A DNA stretch of 64,000 bases from Salipiger aestuarii (lineage in GTDB: Bacteria; Pseudomonadota; Alphaproteobacteria; Rhodobacterales; Rhodobacteraceae). The stretch is taken from assembly GCF_003259905.1 (NCBI RefSeq), contig NZ_QLMG01000006.1, positions 1 to 64,000 of the forward strand, given 5' to 3'. Below are positions 35,281 through 43,354 of this stretch, piece by piece. The notes under the pieces are model-generated. The model saw only the letters and a program-made list of their open reading frames with translations, searched no databases and was not told the origin of the DNA. Position 1 is the stretch's first letter. Each line of letters starts with the position of its first letter. The position numbers and the translations under genes are program-made.

Positions 35281-35720
35281 GGGGGCTCGCCCTTCTGGTG
35301 CTGCTGGCCGCCTGCGCACGGCCTGCCGACCCGCTGCCCCCCTCGGTGCCGGTGCGCAACCCGGCCGCGCCGGTCGCCAGCCAGGCCAATGCATCGCTTG
35401 CGCGTTTTGCTGGCGATTGGGTGGTGGTCGAAGGGGCGGGCCTGCGCCCCGGCGCCCGGCTGCGCATCGACAACGGTCTGATGACCGTCGACGGGCGCCC
35501 GCAGCCCTTGTCCGACGAAGGCACCGGACGCTTTCGGCTGTCGGGGGACCCGCTTTGGGTCCACTGGCTGGACGCCGACAACCGCACGGCGGCGCTGGGG
35601 AGTCCGAACGGCGGCCGGGTGTGGATCATGGATCGCAACGGCGCCCCCGGCGAACGCCTGCGGGCCGCGCATGAGATCCTGACGTGGTACGGCTATGACC
35701 TTTCGCAACTTGAGCGATGA
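35277..35720 (+). CDS. putative lipoprotein, small beta-sheet domain
   Basis: A 147-residue protein with a short signal peptide and lipobox (LVLLAACARP, Cys near residue 14), a Pro-rich linker and a compact domain starting near residue 40 (LARFAGDWVVVEGAGLRPGARLRIDNG). The AGDWVV...RLRI and later GRVWIMDRNG pattern recalls lipocalin-type proteins, but I cannot prove the fold. It is probably anchored in the outer or inner membrane, translated with the SGNH hydrolase, perhaps as its partner. Confidence 0.72.
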   Translation: MRGLALLVLLAACARPADPLPPSVPVRNPAAPVASQANASLARFAGDWVVVEGAGLRPGARLRIDNGLMTVDGRPQPLSDEGTGRFRLSGDPLWVHWLDADNRTAALGSPNGGRVWIMDRNGAPGERLRAAHEILTWYGYDLSQLER

Positions 35721-35848
35721 GCGGGGCGCCTTTTGTTGCGTCAATCGCGGCGTACCGGTCGAAAAGGGGTCGCAACTTCTTGCACCTTCAAGCAAAACGC
35801 GCCCCAATGCCCTGACCACCGCGCCCCTGTGAGCCATAAGAAGACCAC

Positions 35849-37606
35849 ATGTCCCGAGACTTTTCACGCCTGTTCAGACCGCGCTCGGTTGCCCTTGTCG
35901 GGTCCGAAGGCTGGTGCGGTTCCGTCATCTGCAACCTGCGCGAGATGGGCTTTGTCTGGGACATCTGGCCGGTAGCCGACAGGCCCGTTACCGGAGATCC
36001 TGCCACAGGAAATCCCGTCTCCGGCGCGGCCGGTCTGGTCAAGGGGGTGCGCGGCTTCACCAATATCGACGCGCTGCCCGCAGCGCCCGATCTGGCGATG
36101 GTCGAAGCGCACGGGCAGGCGGCGGTGGACGCGGTGGCGCTGCTGGCCGCGCGCGGCGCAGGCGCGGCGATCTGCCAGGGGCGCGCGGATGCGGCGGCGC
36201 TGGCATCGGCTGCGGGCGACATGATCCTGCTTGGCCCCGAATGTCCGGGGCTGGTGAATGCGCTGGAACGCGCGCCGGTCTGGTCGCGCGACCATGGGCT
36301 GCGCCCGCTCAAGCGCGGCGTGGCGATCGTGACCCGCAGCGCCGCATTCGGCGAGGCGCTGTCGATGCAGCGGCGTGGCCTGCCCATTGCCTGCATTGCC
36401 GTGCAGACGCCCGGCGCCGCACAGACCGGCATCGCCGCGCTTGCGCAGGCGCTGCTTGAGGACGAACGCATCAGCGCTTTGGGGGTGCAGGCCGAAGACC
36501 TGGGCGATCCGCAGACGTTTCTTGACCTCGGGCGGTGCGCGCAGCGATTGGGCAAGTCCGTGGTGGTTCTGCGCGCGGGCGACGAAACCGGAGCCGCCGC
36601 GCTGATCGCGCGGGCCGGGATGGCACGGGTGCGCAGCCCCGAGGGGTTTCTTGAGGCGCTCAAGATCCTGCACGTTCTGGGGGTGTTGCCGACCAATGCC
36701 TTTGCGTCGTTGTCCTTCAGCGGAACCTCGGGCGCGGTGCTGCGCGATCTTGGAACGGCGGCGGGGCTGCATTTCCCGGCGCTGACCGACCCGCAGAAGG
36801 CGGCGCTTGGTGCCGAACTCGCGCCGGACGCGGTGCTGGCCAACCCGCTGGATGCGCGCTCTGCCGCTGCCGGCTCGTCCGCGCGGGCGGCGCGCATCAT
36901 CGCCGAGGTGATGTCCGGGAGGGCGGTGCTGACGCTGCTGTCCATGGATCACCCGCGCGTGGACCGCAGCAGCGACGGCAACTGGCACACGCTGGTCCAG
37001 GCTGCCGCCGCCGCGCGTCGCAAGGTGGGGATGCCGCTGGCGCTGGTGTCGACCCTGCCCGAGGGCATGCCCGAGGCGCGCGCCGAGGCGCTGATGGCGC
37101 AAAAGCTGATCCCGCTGTCGGGCTTGTCCTCGGCCCTGGAGGGCCTGCGTGCCTGCGTCGAACTCGGCGGTCCGCAACGCCGCATCGACGATGTCTTTGT
37201 GCCCGTACCGGGCGCGGCGGGTTTGCTTGCGGAACCGGCCGGGGCGCAGGCGATGCTGGTGGCGCGGGGGCTGACCGTCCTCGCGACCGACGCGCCGCCC
37301 GAGGCGCCGGAGATCAAGGTGGCTGTGACCGCCGGGGACGCCTTTGGTTCTGTTCTGACGCTGCGCCAGGGCGCGCGGCTGGTTTCGGCGCTGCTCCCCC
37401 TGCGTGAAGGCGAGGCGCGCGGCATGCTTGAGACGCTCGGGGTTCGCAGGGCCGAGGTCGATGCGGTTGTTCCCGCGCTTCTGTCGGTGCAGGATTACGT
37501 CATCGCCCAGGATGGCGCGCTGGCCGAGCTTGAGCTGGTGCTTCGGGGGCAGGATCAGGGCGCCCCGCACGCGTCGGGTCTGCGCATCCGTGCCGCCGGG
37601 CGCTGA
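35849..37606 (+). CDS. eroded NDP-forming acyl-CoA synthetase homologue
   Basis: A 585-residue protein of the acetate-CoA ligase (ADP-forming)/Pat family, which is usually near 700 residues. The N-terminal CoA-binding domain ([21 protein letters not shown]), the [10 protein letters not shown] region (normally GPNCLG) and the second ligase domain are visible. The SHTGALAG segment carrying the phosphorylated His is missing between [19 protein letters not shown] and [14 protein letters not shown], and the first part of the ATP-grasp domain also seems absent. The remaining C-terminus ([20 protein letters not shown]) matches only the later ATP-grasp region. It is probably not an active synthetase. 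Glycerate kinase follows after 55 bp. Confidence 0.72.
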   Translation: MSRDFSRLFRPRSVALVGSEGWCGSVICNLREMGFVWDIWPVADRPVTGDPATGNPVSGAAGLVKGVRGFTNIDALPAAPDLAMVEAHGQAAVDAVALLAARGAGAAICQGRADAAALASAAGDMILLGPECPGLVNALERAPVWSRDHGLRPLKRGVAIVTRSAAFGEALSMQRRGLPIACIAVQTPGAAQTGIAALAQALLEDERISALGVQAEDLGDPQTFLDLGRCAQRLGKSVVVLRAGDETGAAALIARAGMARVRSPEGFLEALKILHVLGVLPTNAFASLSFSGTSGAVLRDLGTAAGLHFPALTDPQKAALGAELAPDAVLANPLDARSAAAGSSARAARIIAEVMSGRAVLTLLSMDHPRVDRSSDGNWHTLVQAAAAARRKVGMPLALVSTLPEGMPEARAEALMAQKLIPLSGLSSALEGLRACVELGGPQRRIDDVFVPVPGAAGLLAEPAGAQAMLVARGLTVLATDAPPEAPEIKVAVTAGDAFGSVLTLRQGARLVSALLPLREGEARGMLETLGVRRAEVDAVVPALLSVQDYVIAQDGALAELELVLRGQDQGAPHASGLRIRAAGR

Positions 37607-37661
37607 CCGGGTCAGGGGGGCGACCACGGCGGGAGAGCGCGCCACAGCAAGGGGCATTCAG

Positions 37662-38936
37662 ATGCAAGATCACCGCAGTTTCCTTACCGGCCTGTTCGAA
37701 ACCGCCGTTGCCGCCGCCGACCCGCGCACCGCGCTGGCGCCGGCGCTTCCCGACCACCCGAAGGGGCGCACGGTGGTCATCGGCCTTGGCAAGGGGGCGG
37801 CACAGCTTGCCGCCGCCTTTGAGGATCTGTGGGACGGCCCGCTGAGCGGCGTGGTGGTGACCCGCTATGGCTATGCCACGCCCTGTCGCCATGTGACGGT
37901 GATGGAAGCCGCGCATCCTGTGCCCGACGCTGCGGGCCTTTTGGCGACCAACGCGCTGTTCGACGCGGTCGGTGGCCTTACCGCCGACGATCTGGTGGTC
38001 GCGCTGGTCTGCGGTGGTGGCTCGGCGCTGCTGCCCGCGCCGCCCGACGGGCTGACGCTGGACGATGAACAGGCGCTCAACCGCGCCCTTCTGGCGTCGG
38101 GCGCGCCGATCGGGGTGATGAACGCCATTCGCAAACACGCCAGCCGGATCAAGGGCGGACGGCTGGCCGCCGCCTGCGCCCCCGCGCGTGTCGTCAGCCT
38201 GATCGTGTCGGATGTGCCTGGCGATGATCCCGCGCAGGTCGCGTCGGGGCCGACGGTGCCCGACGCGGTCGATGCCGCCGCCGCCTTGCGGATGATCGCG
38301 GCCTGGGACATCGCGCTGCCCGGCAACGTGCTGGACCACATCCGTTCGCAGGCCTCGCGCGCGCCGCATCCCGATGACGCCTGTTTCGCGCGCAACGAGG
38401 TGCGCGTCGTCGCCTCGGCGCGCCTGTCGCTTGAGGCGGCGGCGCAGGCGGCTCGGGCGCAAGGCATCCCGGCGGCGATCCTGTCGGACAGCATCGAGGG
38501 CGAGGCCCGCGACATCGGGTTCATGCATGCTGCCATGGCGCGCGAAATCGCGGCCCGTGGCAGGCCGTTCGCCGCGCCGGTCGTGCTGTTGTCGGGGGGG
38601 GAAACCACGGTCACGCTGCGCGGTGACGCCGGGCGGGGCGGGCGCAACACCGAATTCCTGCTGGCCTTCGCCCACGCCATCGACGGGGTCGCCGGGGTCC
38701 ATGCGCTTGCGGCGGACACCGACGGCATCGACGGAACCGAGGACAACGCGGGCGCCTTTGCCGATGGCGGCACCGCCGGGGCGTTGCGCGCAACCGGCGA
38801 GGACGCCATGACCCGGCTGGGGCGCAACGATGCGTGGGGCGCCTTCGACGCGGTGGGCGGGCTGTTCGTACCCGGCCCGACCGGCACCAATGTCAACGAT
38901 TTCCGGGCGGTGCTGATCCACGACGCGGCAGGGTAA
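37662..38936 (+). CDS. ttuD: glycerate kinase (GckA/TtuD, DUF4147 type)
   Basis: A 424-residue kinase of the MOFRL/DUF4147 family. [17 protein letters not shown] near residue 35, [20 protein letters not shown] near 115-135, [17 protein letters not shown] with the catalytic Lys region, and a C-terminal MOFRL domain ([46 protein letters not shown]). It phosphorylates D-glycerate to 2-phosphoglycerate. This step would follow hydroxypyruvate or tartronate semialdehyde reduction; the Hyi gene at the window start is decayed. Start ATG 37662 is preceded by a purine-rich gcaaggggc. Confidence 0.9.
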   Translation: MQDHRSFLTGLFETAVAAADPRTALAPALPDHPKGRTVVIGLGKGAAQLAAAFEDLWDGPLSGVVVTRYGYATPCRHVTVMEAAHPVPDAAGLLATNALFDAVGGLTADDLVVALVCGGGSALLPAPPDGLTLDDEQALNRALLASGAPIGVMNAIRKHASRIKGGRLAAACAPARVVSLIVSDVPGDDPAQVASGPTVPDAVDAAAALRMIAAWDIALPGNVLDHIRSQASRAPHPDDACFARNEVRVVASARLSLEAAAQAARAQGIPAAILSDSIEGEARDIGFMHAAMAREIAARGRPFAAPVVLLSGGETTVTLRGDAGRGGRNTEFLLAFAHAIDGVAGVHALAADTDGIDGTEDNAGAFADGGTAGALRATGEDAMTRLGRNDAWGAFDAVGGLFVPGPTGTNVNDFRAVLIHDAAG

Positions 38937-38962
38937 CCATAGGCGGCGCCAGAGGCCGGGCG

Positions 38963-39574
38963 TTATTCCGCCGCCTGCTTCCTGCGCGCCTGCCATCGCG
39001 CCCAGGCTTCGGGCGTGTCCAGATCGGTCAGGGCGCGCTGGCCGGGCAGGGCGACCTGTCGCAGGCGGTGCGTGTTGGCGGTCAGTACGCCCTTGGCGCC
39101 GTGGTCCCCGGTCAGCGCCACAAGCGCGGGAAAGCAATCCGACGGAAACAGCACCGGATGTCCGGGGCTGCCGTCTTCGGCGGTGGCCTGAACCAGCACC
39201 GGGCGCGGCGAGCGGCGATAGCCGTCGATCACGACACGCAGATCGTCGGCGTCGATGTCCGGCATGTCCGCGGGCAGCACCATGATCGCCTCAAGCCCGT
39301 TCGGCATCAGCACCACGCCACGGCGAAACGACGAGGACATGCCCAGCGCGGCGTCCGGCACTTCGACAACCTGAACCGGCAGGCCGGCGAGCGTGGCAGC
39401 GCGGGGGTGGTCGTGGCCCGGAATGGCGACGCACACATGGTTGGCGGCAGCCAAAGCCGCCTCGGCCTGCCGGCGCAGCAGCGGTTTCCCGCCGACGTCG
39501 ATCAGCAGCTTGTCGGTGCCGCGCATCCGCCGGCTTGCACCGGCGGCGGGAATAAGAATCGCAATGCCTCCCAT
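38963..39574 (-). CDS. MobA/MocA-like molybdenum cofactor nucleotidyltransferase
   Basis: A 203-residue NTP-transferase. The N-terminal IAILIPAAGASRRMRGTDKLL contains the GASxRxG-K nucleotide-binding loop, MVLPADMPDID has the metal-binding DMP motif, and GSPGHPVLFPSDCFPALVALTGDHGAKGV matches the MocA/MobA subgroup. It probably attaches CTP or GTP to molybdopterin cofactor for a xanthine-dehydrogenase-type enzyme. No molybdenum enzyme gene is in the window. It is divergent from the histidine kinase. Confidence 0.85.
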   Translation of the reverse strand: MGGIAILIPAAGASRRMRGTDKLLIDVGGKPLLRRQAEAALAAANHVCVAIPGHDHPRAATLAGLPVQVVEVPDAALGMSSSFRRGVVLMPNGLEAIMVLPADMPDIDADDLRVVIDGYRRSPRPVLVQATAEDGSPGHPVLFPSDCFPALVALTGDHGAKGVLTANTHRLRQVALPGQRALTDLDTPEAWARWQARRKQAAE

Positions 39575-39780
39575 GCGGGTCTTATAGCGCAGGGGTTCGT
39601 GCTTTGGTGGATTTTTTGGTAACGAAAACAATTCAACGTCTTCAGATGTCTCGGCGGCGACCGGGCCTGCGGCGCGGCAGGGGGGATCGTGCCGCGCGCG
39701 CGGTGCCAACGGTATCTGCGGTTGACGGGATCGTCGTGATCCTTAAAATCAGGGGCCGGGTGAAAATGATGGGCGGTCCA

Positions 39781-40962
39781 ATGGCAGTCGCACCTAAGGC
39801 CTCGAACGAAGAAGAACGGCTGTCCGAGCTGCACAGCTTTGGCGTGCTTGATGCCGCGCCCGATCCGGCGTTCGACGAGGTCGTCGATCTGTTGGCGACG
39901 ATGCTTGAAGTGCCCGTCGTGCTTATCAGTCTCGTTGACGCGCACCGCCAGTGGTTTCGCGCCCGGCATGGCTTTGTCCCGTCCGAAACGCCGCTGAACC
40001 AGTCGATCTGTTCGCATGCCATCCTTGAAGACGGCATTCTGGAAATCGAGGATACGCTGCTGGATCTGCGCAGCGCCGACAATCCGCTGTGCTGTGGTCT
40101 GACTGACAACATGCGCTTTTATGCTGGCGCGCCGCTGATCACCCGCAGCGGACACCGCATTGGCACGCTGTGCGTGCTGGACACGCGCCCGCGCCGCCTG
40201 ACGCCACCGCAGCGCCAGCTTCTGGAGGTGATGGGGCGGCAGGTGATGCGCCAGCTGGATCTGGAACGCGCGCTGCGCAACAAGGAAATCCTGCGCGAGG
40301 AAATCGACCACAGGGTGAAGAACTCGCTGCAAACGGTGGCATCGACCATTCGGCTGTATCGCGGGCGCACACGCAGCGAGGACGCGCGCGAGGCGCTGGA
40401 TGCGGTCGCCCGCCGGGTCGATGCCATTTCGCAGCTTCACGCCGAACTGAACCTGACCTCCAAGATGCATCACCTGCGGCTGGACAGCTATCTTGACCGC
40501 GTATCGCAACTGTTGCAACGCAACGCGCCAGCGGATGCCCGTTTCGAAATCGACGCCGCGCCCATCGAAGTGGACAGTCGCGTGGCAACGGCGCTCGGCG
40601 TGATCGCCAACGAATTTGCGGCCAACAGTGCAAAATACGCGCTGGCGCCGGACGGGCTGATCGTGCGCTTCGAACTGACGCGGGTCGGTCCGAACCGGAT
40701 GCAGTTTGTCTGTCGCGACAACGGCATCGCCCGCCATGGCGCGACAGAGGTCGACGTACTGTCTTCGACCTCGCTTGGGGCGCGGCTGATGGAAGCCGCG
40801 GCGGCACAGGTCAGCGGAACCCTGTCGGAAGGCCGGGTGGCGGATGGATTCGAACTGCGCGCGGAACTGCCGATCAACCTTGGCGCCGGGGCCGAGGCCG
40901 AATCTGGCCAGATCAGTCCGAAGATGTTCGCTGCACGAGGGGTCGCACCCGCAGCCGAGTGA
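39781..40962 (+). CDS. sensor histidine kinase, GAF plus HisKA_2 type
   Basis: A 393-residue soluble kinase. Residues about 10-160 form a GAF domain (RLSELHSFGVLDAAPDPAFDEVVDLLA, MRFYAGAPLITRSGHRIGTLCVLDTRP). A HisKA_2 dimerisation domain has the phospho-acceptor in EIDHRVKNSLQTVAST (H177), then an HATPase domain with VIANEFAANSAKYAL (N-box), GIARHG and SLGARLMEAAA. No transmembrane segment is present, so the signal is cytoplasmic (light, redox or ligand through GAF). ATG 39781 is chosen; ATG 39766 (MMGG) is possible. No response regulator is adjacent. The 3' end overlaps the convergent CorC gene by 50 bp. Confidence 0.85.
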   Translation: MAVAPKASNEEERLSELHSFGVLDAAPDPAFDEVVDLLATMLEVPVVLISLVDAHRQWFRARHGFVPSETPLNQSICSHAILEDGILEIEDTLLDLRSADNPLCCGLTDNMRFYAGAPLITRSGHRIGTLCVLDTRPRRLTPPQRQLLEVMGRQVMRQLDLERALRNKEILREEIDHRVKNSLQTVASTIRLYRGRTRSEDAREALDAVARRVDAISQLHAELNLTSKMHHLRLDSYLDRVSQLLQRNAPADARFEIDAAPIEVDSRVATALGVIANEFAANSAKYALAPDGLIVRFELTRVGPNRMQFVCRDNGIARHGATEVDVLSSTSLGARLMEAAAAQVSGTLSEGRVADGFELRAELPINLGAGAEAESGQISPKMFAARGVAPAAE

Positions 40963-42247
40963 TCCGGTTGTTGTCGCGTTCCATCACCTCGAAGCGAAAA
41001 CCGTGAAAGCTGAACCGCTGGCCGGGGGTCGGGATCATCTGCGCCTCGTGAATCACCAGCCCGGCAAGGGTGTTCGCCTCGTCGTCTGGCAGCGCCCATT
41101 CGGTCGCGCGGTTCAAGTCGCGAATGGTCATCGCACCGTCCAGCCAATACCAGCCGTCTTCGCCCGCGCTGACCTGATGCTCGGCATCGGGGTCGTGTTC
41201 ATCGGTGATTTCGCCGACGATTTCCTCAAGGATGTCCTCAAGCGTAATCAGCCCTTCCAGCGAGCCGTATTCGTCCACCACCAGCGCGAAATGCGTATGC
41301 TTGTGCAGGAAATTGCGCATCTGATCGGCCAGTGTCGTGGTGTCGGGCACGAAATAGGGATGCATCATCACATCGGTGATGCGAAAGTCGTCGAGCGCCT
41401 CGGGCGCGCGGTCCCCCGCCTTGTCCATGGTTTCGTACATGGCGCGCATCAGGTCCTTGGCGTGGGCGACGCCGATGATGTTCTCCTGCTCGCCGCGGAA
41501 CACCGGCAGGCGGGTGTACGAGCTTTCAAGACATTGCTGAAGGATCGCGCGCGGCTCGTTGTCCGCATCGACCATTTCGATATTGGACCGGTGCAACATG
41601 ATTTCCTCGACCGTGCGCTCGGCCAGATCGAGCGCGCCCAGAATGCGGTCCCGGTCTTCCTTTTCGACGACACCCTCGGAATGGCCAAGGTGAAGCGCGC
41701 CGGCGATCTCTTCACGCACGGCAAGGATCTGGCTGTCGGGGTCGGTCTGCACGCCGAAAAGTCGCAGGATAAGTCGGACAATCGCGCGGATGGCCCCGAC
41801 CACGGGCGCAAACACCAGAATGATGACGCGGATCGGGCGGGCAACCCCGGCGGCGGCGGTTTCAGGGTTGGTGATGGCATAGGTCTTGGGAAGGACCTCG
41901 GCAAAAATCAGCACCAGCAGGGTCATGATCAGCGTAGCAAGCGCCACGCCGCTGTCGCCGAAAAGGCCGGTGAAGAGCGTTGTCGCAAGCGATGTCGCCA
42001 GAATGTTCACCAGGTTGTTGCCCAGCAGAACCGACCCGATCAGCCGCTCGCTGTCCTCGGTGATCTTCAGAGCGGTTTCAGCCCCCCTGGATCCGCGGTC
42101 CTGCGCCGCGCGCAGCTTGCCGCGCGACGCGGCGGTCAACGCGGTTTCCGACCCGGAGAAAAAGGCCGACATGACAATGAGCAACAAGATGGCGCCGGCC
42201 GTGATCCAGAGGGCGGCATCGGTGGTGGAAGAAGCGTCCATGGTCAT
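40913..42247 (-). CDS. HlyC/CorC family transporter (DUF21-CBS-CorC)
   Basis: A 444-residue membrane protein. The DUF21 membrane domain (about residues 10-200) begins LLLIVMSAFFSGSETALTAASR and includes the FAEVLPKTYAI block. Paired CBS domains follow (VEEIMLHRSNIEMVDAD, then VVDEYGSLEGLITLEDILEEIVGEI), then a CorC-HlyC domain (LDGAMTIRDLNRATEWALPDDEANTLAGLVI). This family is tied to Mg2+/Co2+ efflux and has been annotated as hemolysin. It converges with the histidine kinase, overlapping it by 50 bp. Confidence 0.9.
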   Translation of the reverse strand: MTMDASSTTDAALWITAGAILLLIVMSAFFSGSETALTAASRGKLRAAQDRGSRGAETALKITEDSERLIGSVLLGNNLVNILATSLATTLFTGLFGDSGVALATLIMTLLVLIFAEVLPKTYAITNPETAAAGVARPIRVIILVFAPVVGAIRAIVRLILRLFGVQTDPDSQILAVREEIAGALHLGHSEGVVEKEDRDRILGALDLAERTVEEIMLHRSNIEMVDADNEPRAILQQCLESSYTRLPVFRGEQENIIGVAHAKDLMRAMYETMDKAGDRAPEALDDFRITDVMMHPYFVPDTTTLADQMRNFLHKHTHFALVVDEYGSLEGLITLEDILEEIVGEITDEHDPDAEHQVSAGEDGWYWLDGAMTIRDLNRATEWALPDDEANTLAGLVIHEAQMIPTPGQRFSFHGFRFEVMERDNNRITRLRVRPLVQRTSSD

Positions 42248-42324
42248 CCGTTCGTCTCAGGGTATCATGCCGGTTATGCGGCGGCGCAGGCGGCGGATCA
42301 AGGGCCCGGGGCGCGGATCCCCGC

Positions 42325-42349
42325 GCAAATTCTTCGTCGAAGAATTTGC
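42325..42349. terminator. hairpin repeat copy 1
   Basis: A 25-nt inverted repeat: 12-base arms gcaaattcttcg and its complement, separated by a single T. A near-identical hairpin occurs 67 bp further on (42392-42416). Both lie 5' of the CorC gene on its strand and at the end of the recombinase gene. The AT-rich stem ends in runs of A/T, suitable for a Rho-independent terminator in either direction. Perfect arms suggest selection or a repeat family. Confidence 0.6.
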
Positions 42350-42391
42350 CACGCGACGCTGACGACGGCGCGCAAACCGTGACGCCGAAGA

Positions 42392-42416
42392 GAAAATTCT
42401 TCGTCGAAGAATTTTC
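42392..42416. terminator. hairpin repeat copy 2, likely recombinase terminator
   Basis: A 25-nt inverted repeat with 12-base arms gaaaattcttcg and its complement around a single T, sharing the 21-nt core of the copy at 42325-42349. It lies 12 bp beyond the XerD-like gene stop and so is the probable terminator of that minus-strand unit. Confidence 0.65.
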
Positions 42417-42427
42417 GGGCGCCGGGG

Positions 42428-43354
42428 TCAGTCCCTGGCAAGCGGGTGGTGGTCAAGCACCAGCTCCTTCAGCCGCTCTTCAAGCACATGGGTGTAGATT
42501 TCGGTCGTCGCCACGTCGGCATGGCCCAGAAAGGTCTGGATTGCCCGCAGATCCGCGCCGTTTTGCAGCAGGTGCGTCGCAAAGGCATGGCGCAGCGTGT
42601 GCGGCGTCACCTTGGCTGGAGACACCCCTGCCTCGACCGCGAATTCCTTGATCAGCACATAAAACGAATGCCTTGACAGGTGGCCGGCCTTGCCACGCGA
42701 CGGAAACAGGTGGGTCTGCGACGGCTTGCTATCACTGCGCCGCAGCTCGTCCTGGGCATCGCGCCTGGCGATCCAGGCGCTCAGCGCCGTCCGGGCGGGG
42801 GGCGACAGTGGCACCATGCGCTCCTTGCCGCCCTTGCCCCGGATCAGCAGCATGCGCGGATCACCGCGCGCTGCGGACATCGGCAGGGTCACCAGTTCGG
42901 TCACCCGCATGCCCGTGGCATACAGCAATTGCATCAGGCAGGCATTGCGCAGCCGGTCGTCTTCGGTGCGCCCATGCGCCGCGCCTGCGGCCAGCAGCCT
43001 GTCGACCTCTTGCAGGCTCAGGGTCTTGGGCAGGCGTTTCGACTTGCCCGGCCCCGGTATCTGGATGGCGGGATTGTCGTCCCGCAGCCCCTCTTCGAAC
43101 GCGAAGCGATAGACCTGTTTGATTGACGACAGGCGGCGTGCGCGGGTGGCGAGCGCGAGCCCCTGGGCTTCGCAATGCACGAGATAGTCTTCGACGTCGC
43201 GCCGGTGCGCATTGTCAAGCGCACGGTTGCGTGCCGCGAGCCATCCGGTGAAATCCGCAAGATCGCGCCCGTAGGCGGCGGTGGTGTTGTCGGCGGCGCC
43301 GCGTTCGGCCACCTGTGCCTCAAGAAACGCGCCGATCCAGTTTGTTGCGCTCAT
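42428..43354 (-). CDS. xerD: XerD-like site-specific tyrosine recombinase
   Basis: A 308-residue tyrosine recombinase of Xer length. The N-terminal SAM-like core-binding domain (FLEAQVAERGAADNTTAAYGRDLADF) is followed by the catalytic domain. Catalytic residues: Arg in ATGMRVTELVTLP, Lys in GKGGKERMVPL, the HxxR motif HTLRH, His in LGHADVATTEIY and the Tyr nucleophile in IYTHVLEERLKEL. XerC/D resolve chromosome dimers at dif. It is adjacent to aroK-aroB, the usual place for Rhodobacteraceae xerD, so it is housekeeping rather than phage. Start ATG 43354 overlaps the stop of the next gene. Confidence 0.9.
   Translation of the reverse strand: MSATNWIGAFLEAQVAERGAADNTTAAYGRDLADFTGWLAARNRALDNAHRRDVEDYLVHCEAQGLALATRARRLSSIKQVYRFAFEEGLRDDNPAIQIPGPGKSKRLPKTLSLQEVDRLLAAGAAHGRTEDDRLRNACLMQLLYATGMRVTELVTLPMSAARGDPRMLLIRGKGGKERMVPLSPPARTALSAWIARRDAQDELRRSDSKPSQTHLFPSRGKAGHLSRHSFYVLIKEFAVEAGVSPAKVTPHTLRHAFATHLLQNGADLRAIQTFLGHADVATTEIYTHVLEERLKELVLDHHPLARD

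Noticed and set aside
35864-37657. Long minus-strand frame of about 597 residues
   Set aside because: It mirrors the acyl-CoA synthetase homologue; histidine/arginine-rich composition and no family similarity.
42428-43354. Phage or integron integrase
   Set aside because: The tyrosine recombinase has Xer length, is in the conserved aroK-aroB neighbourhood, and no phage genes or attachment repeats were seen.
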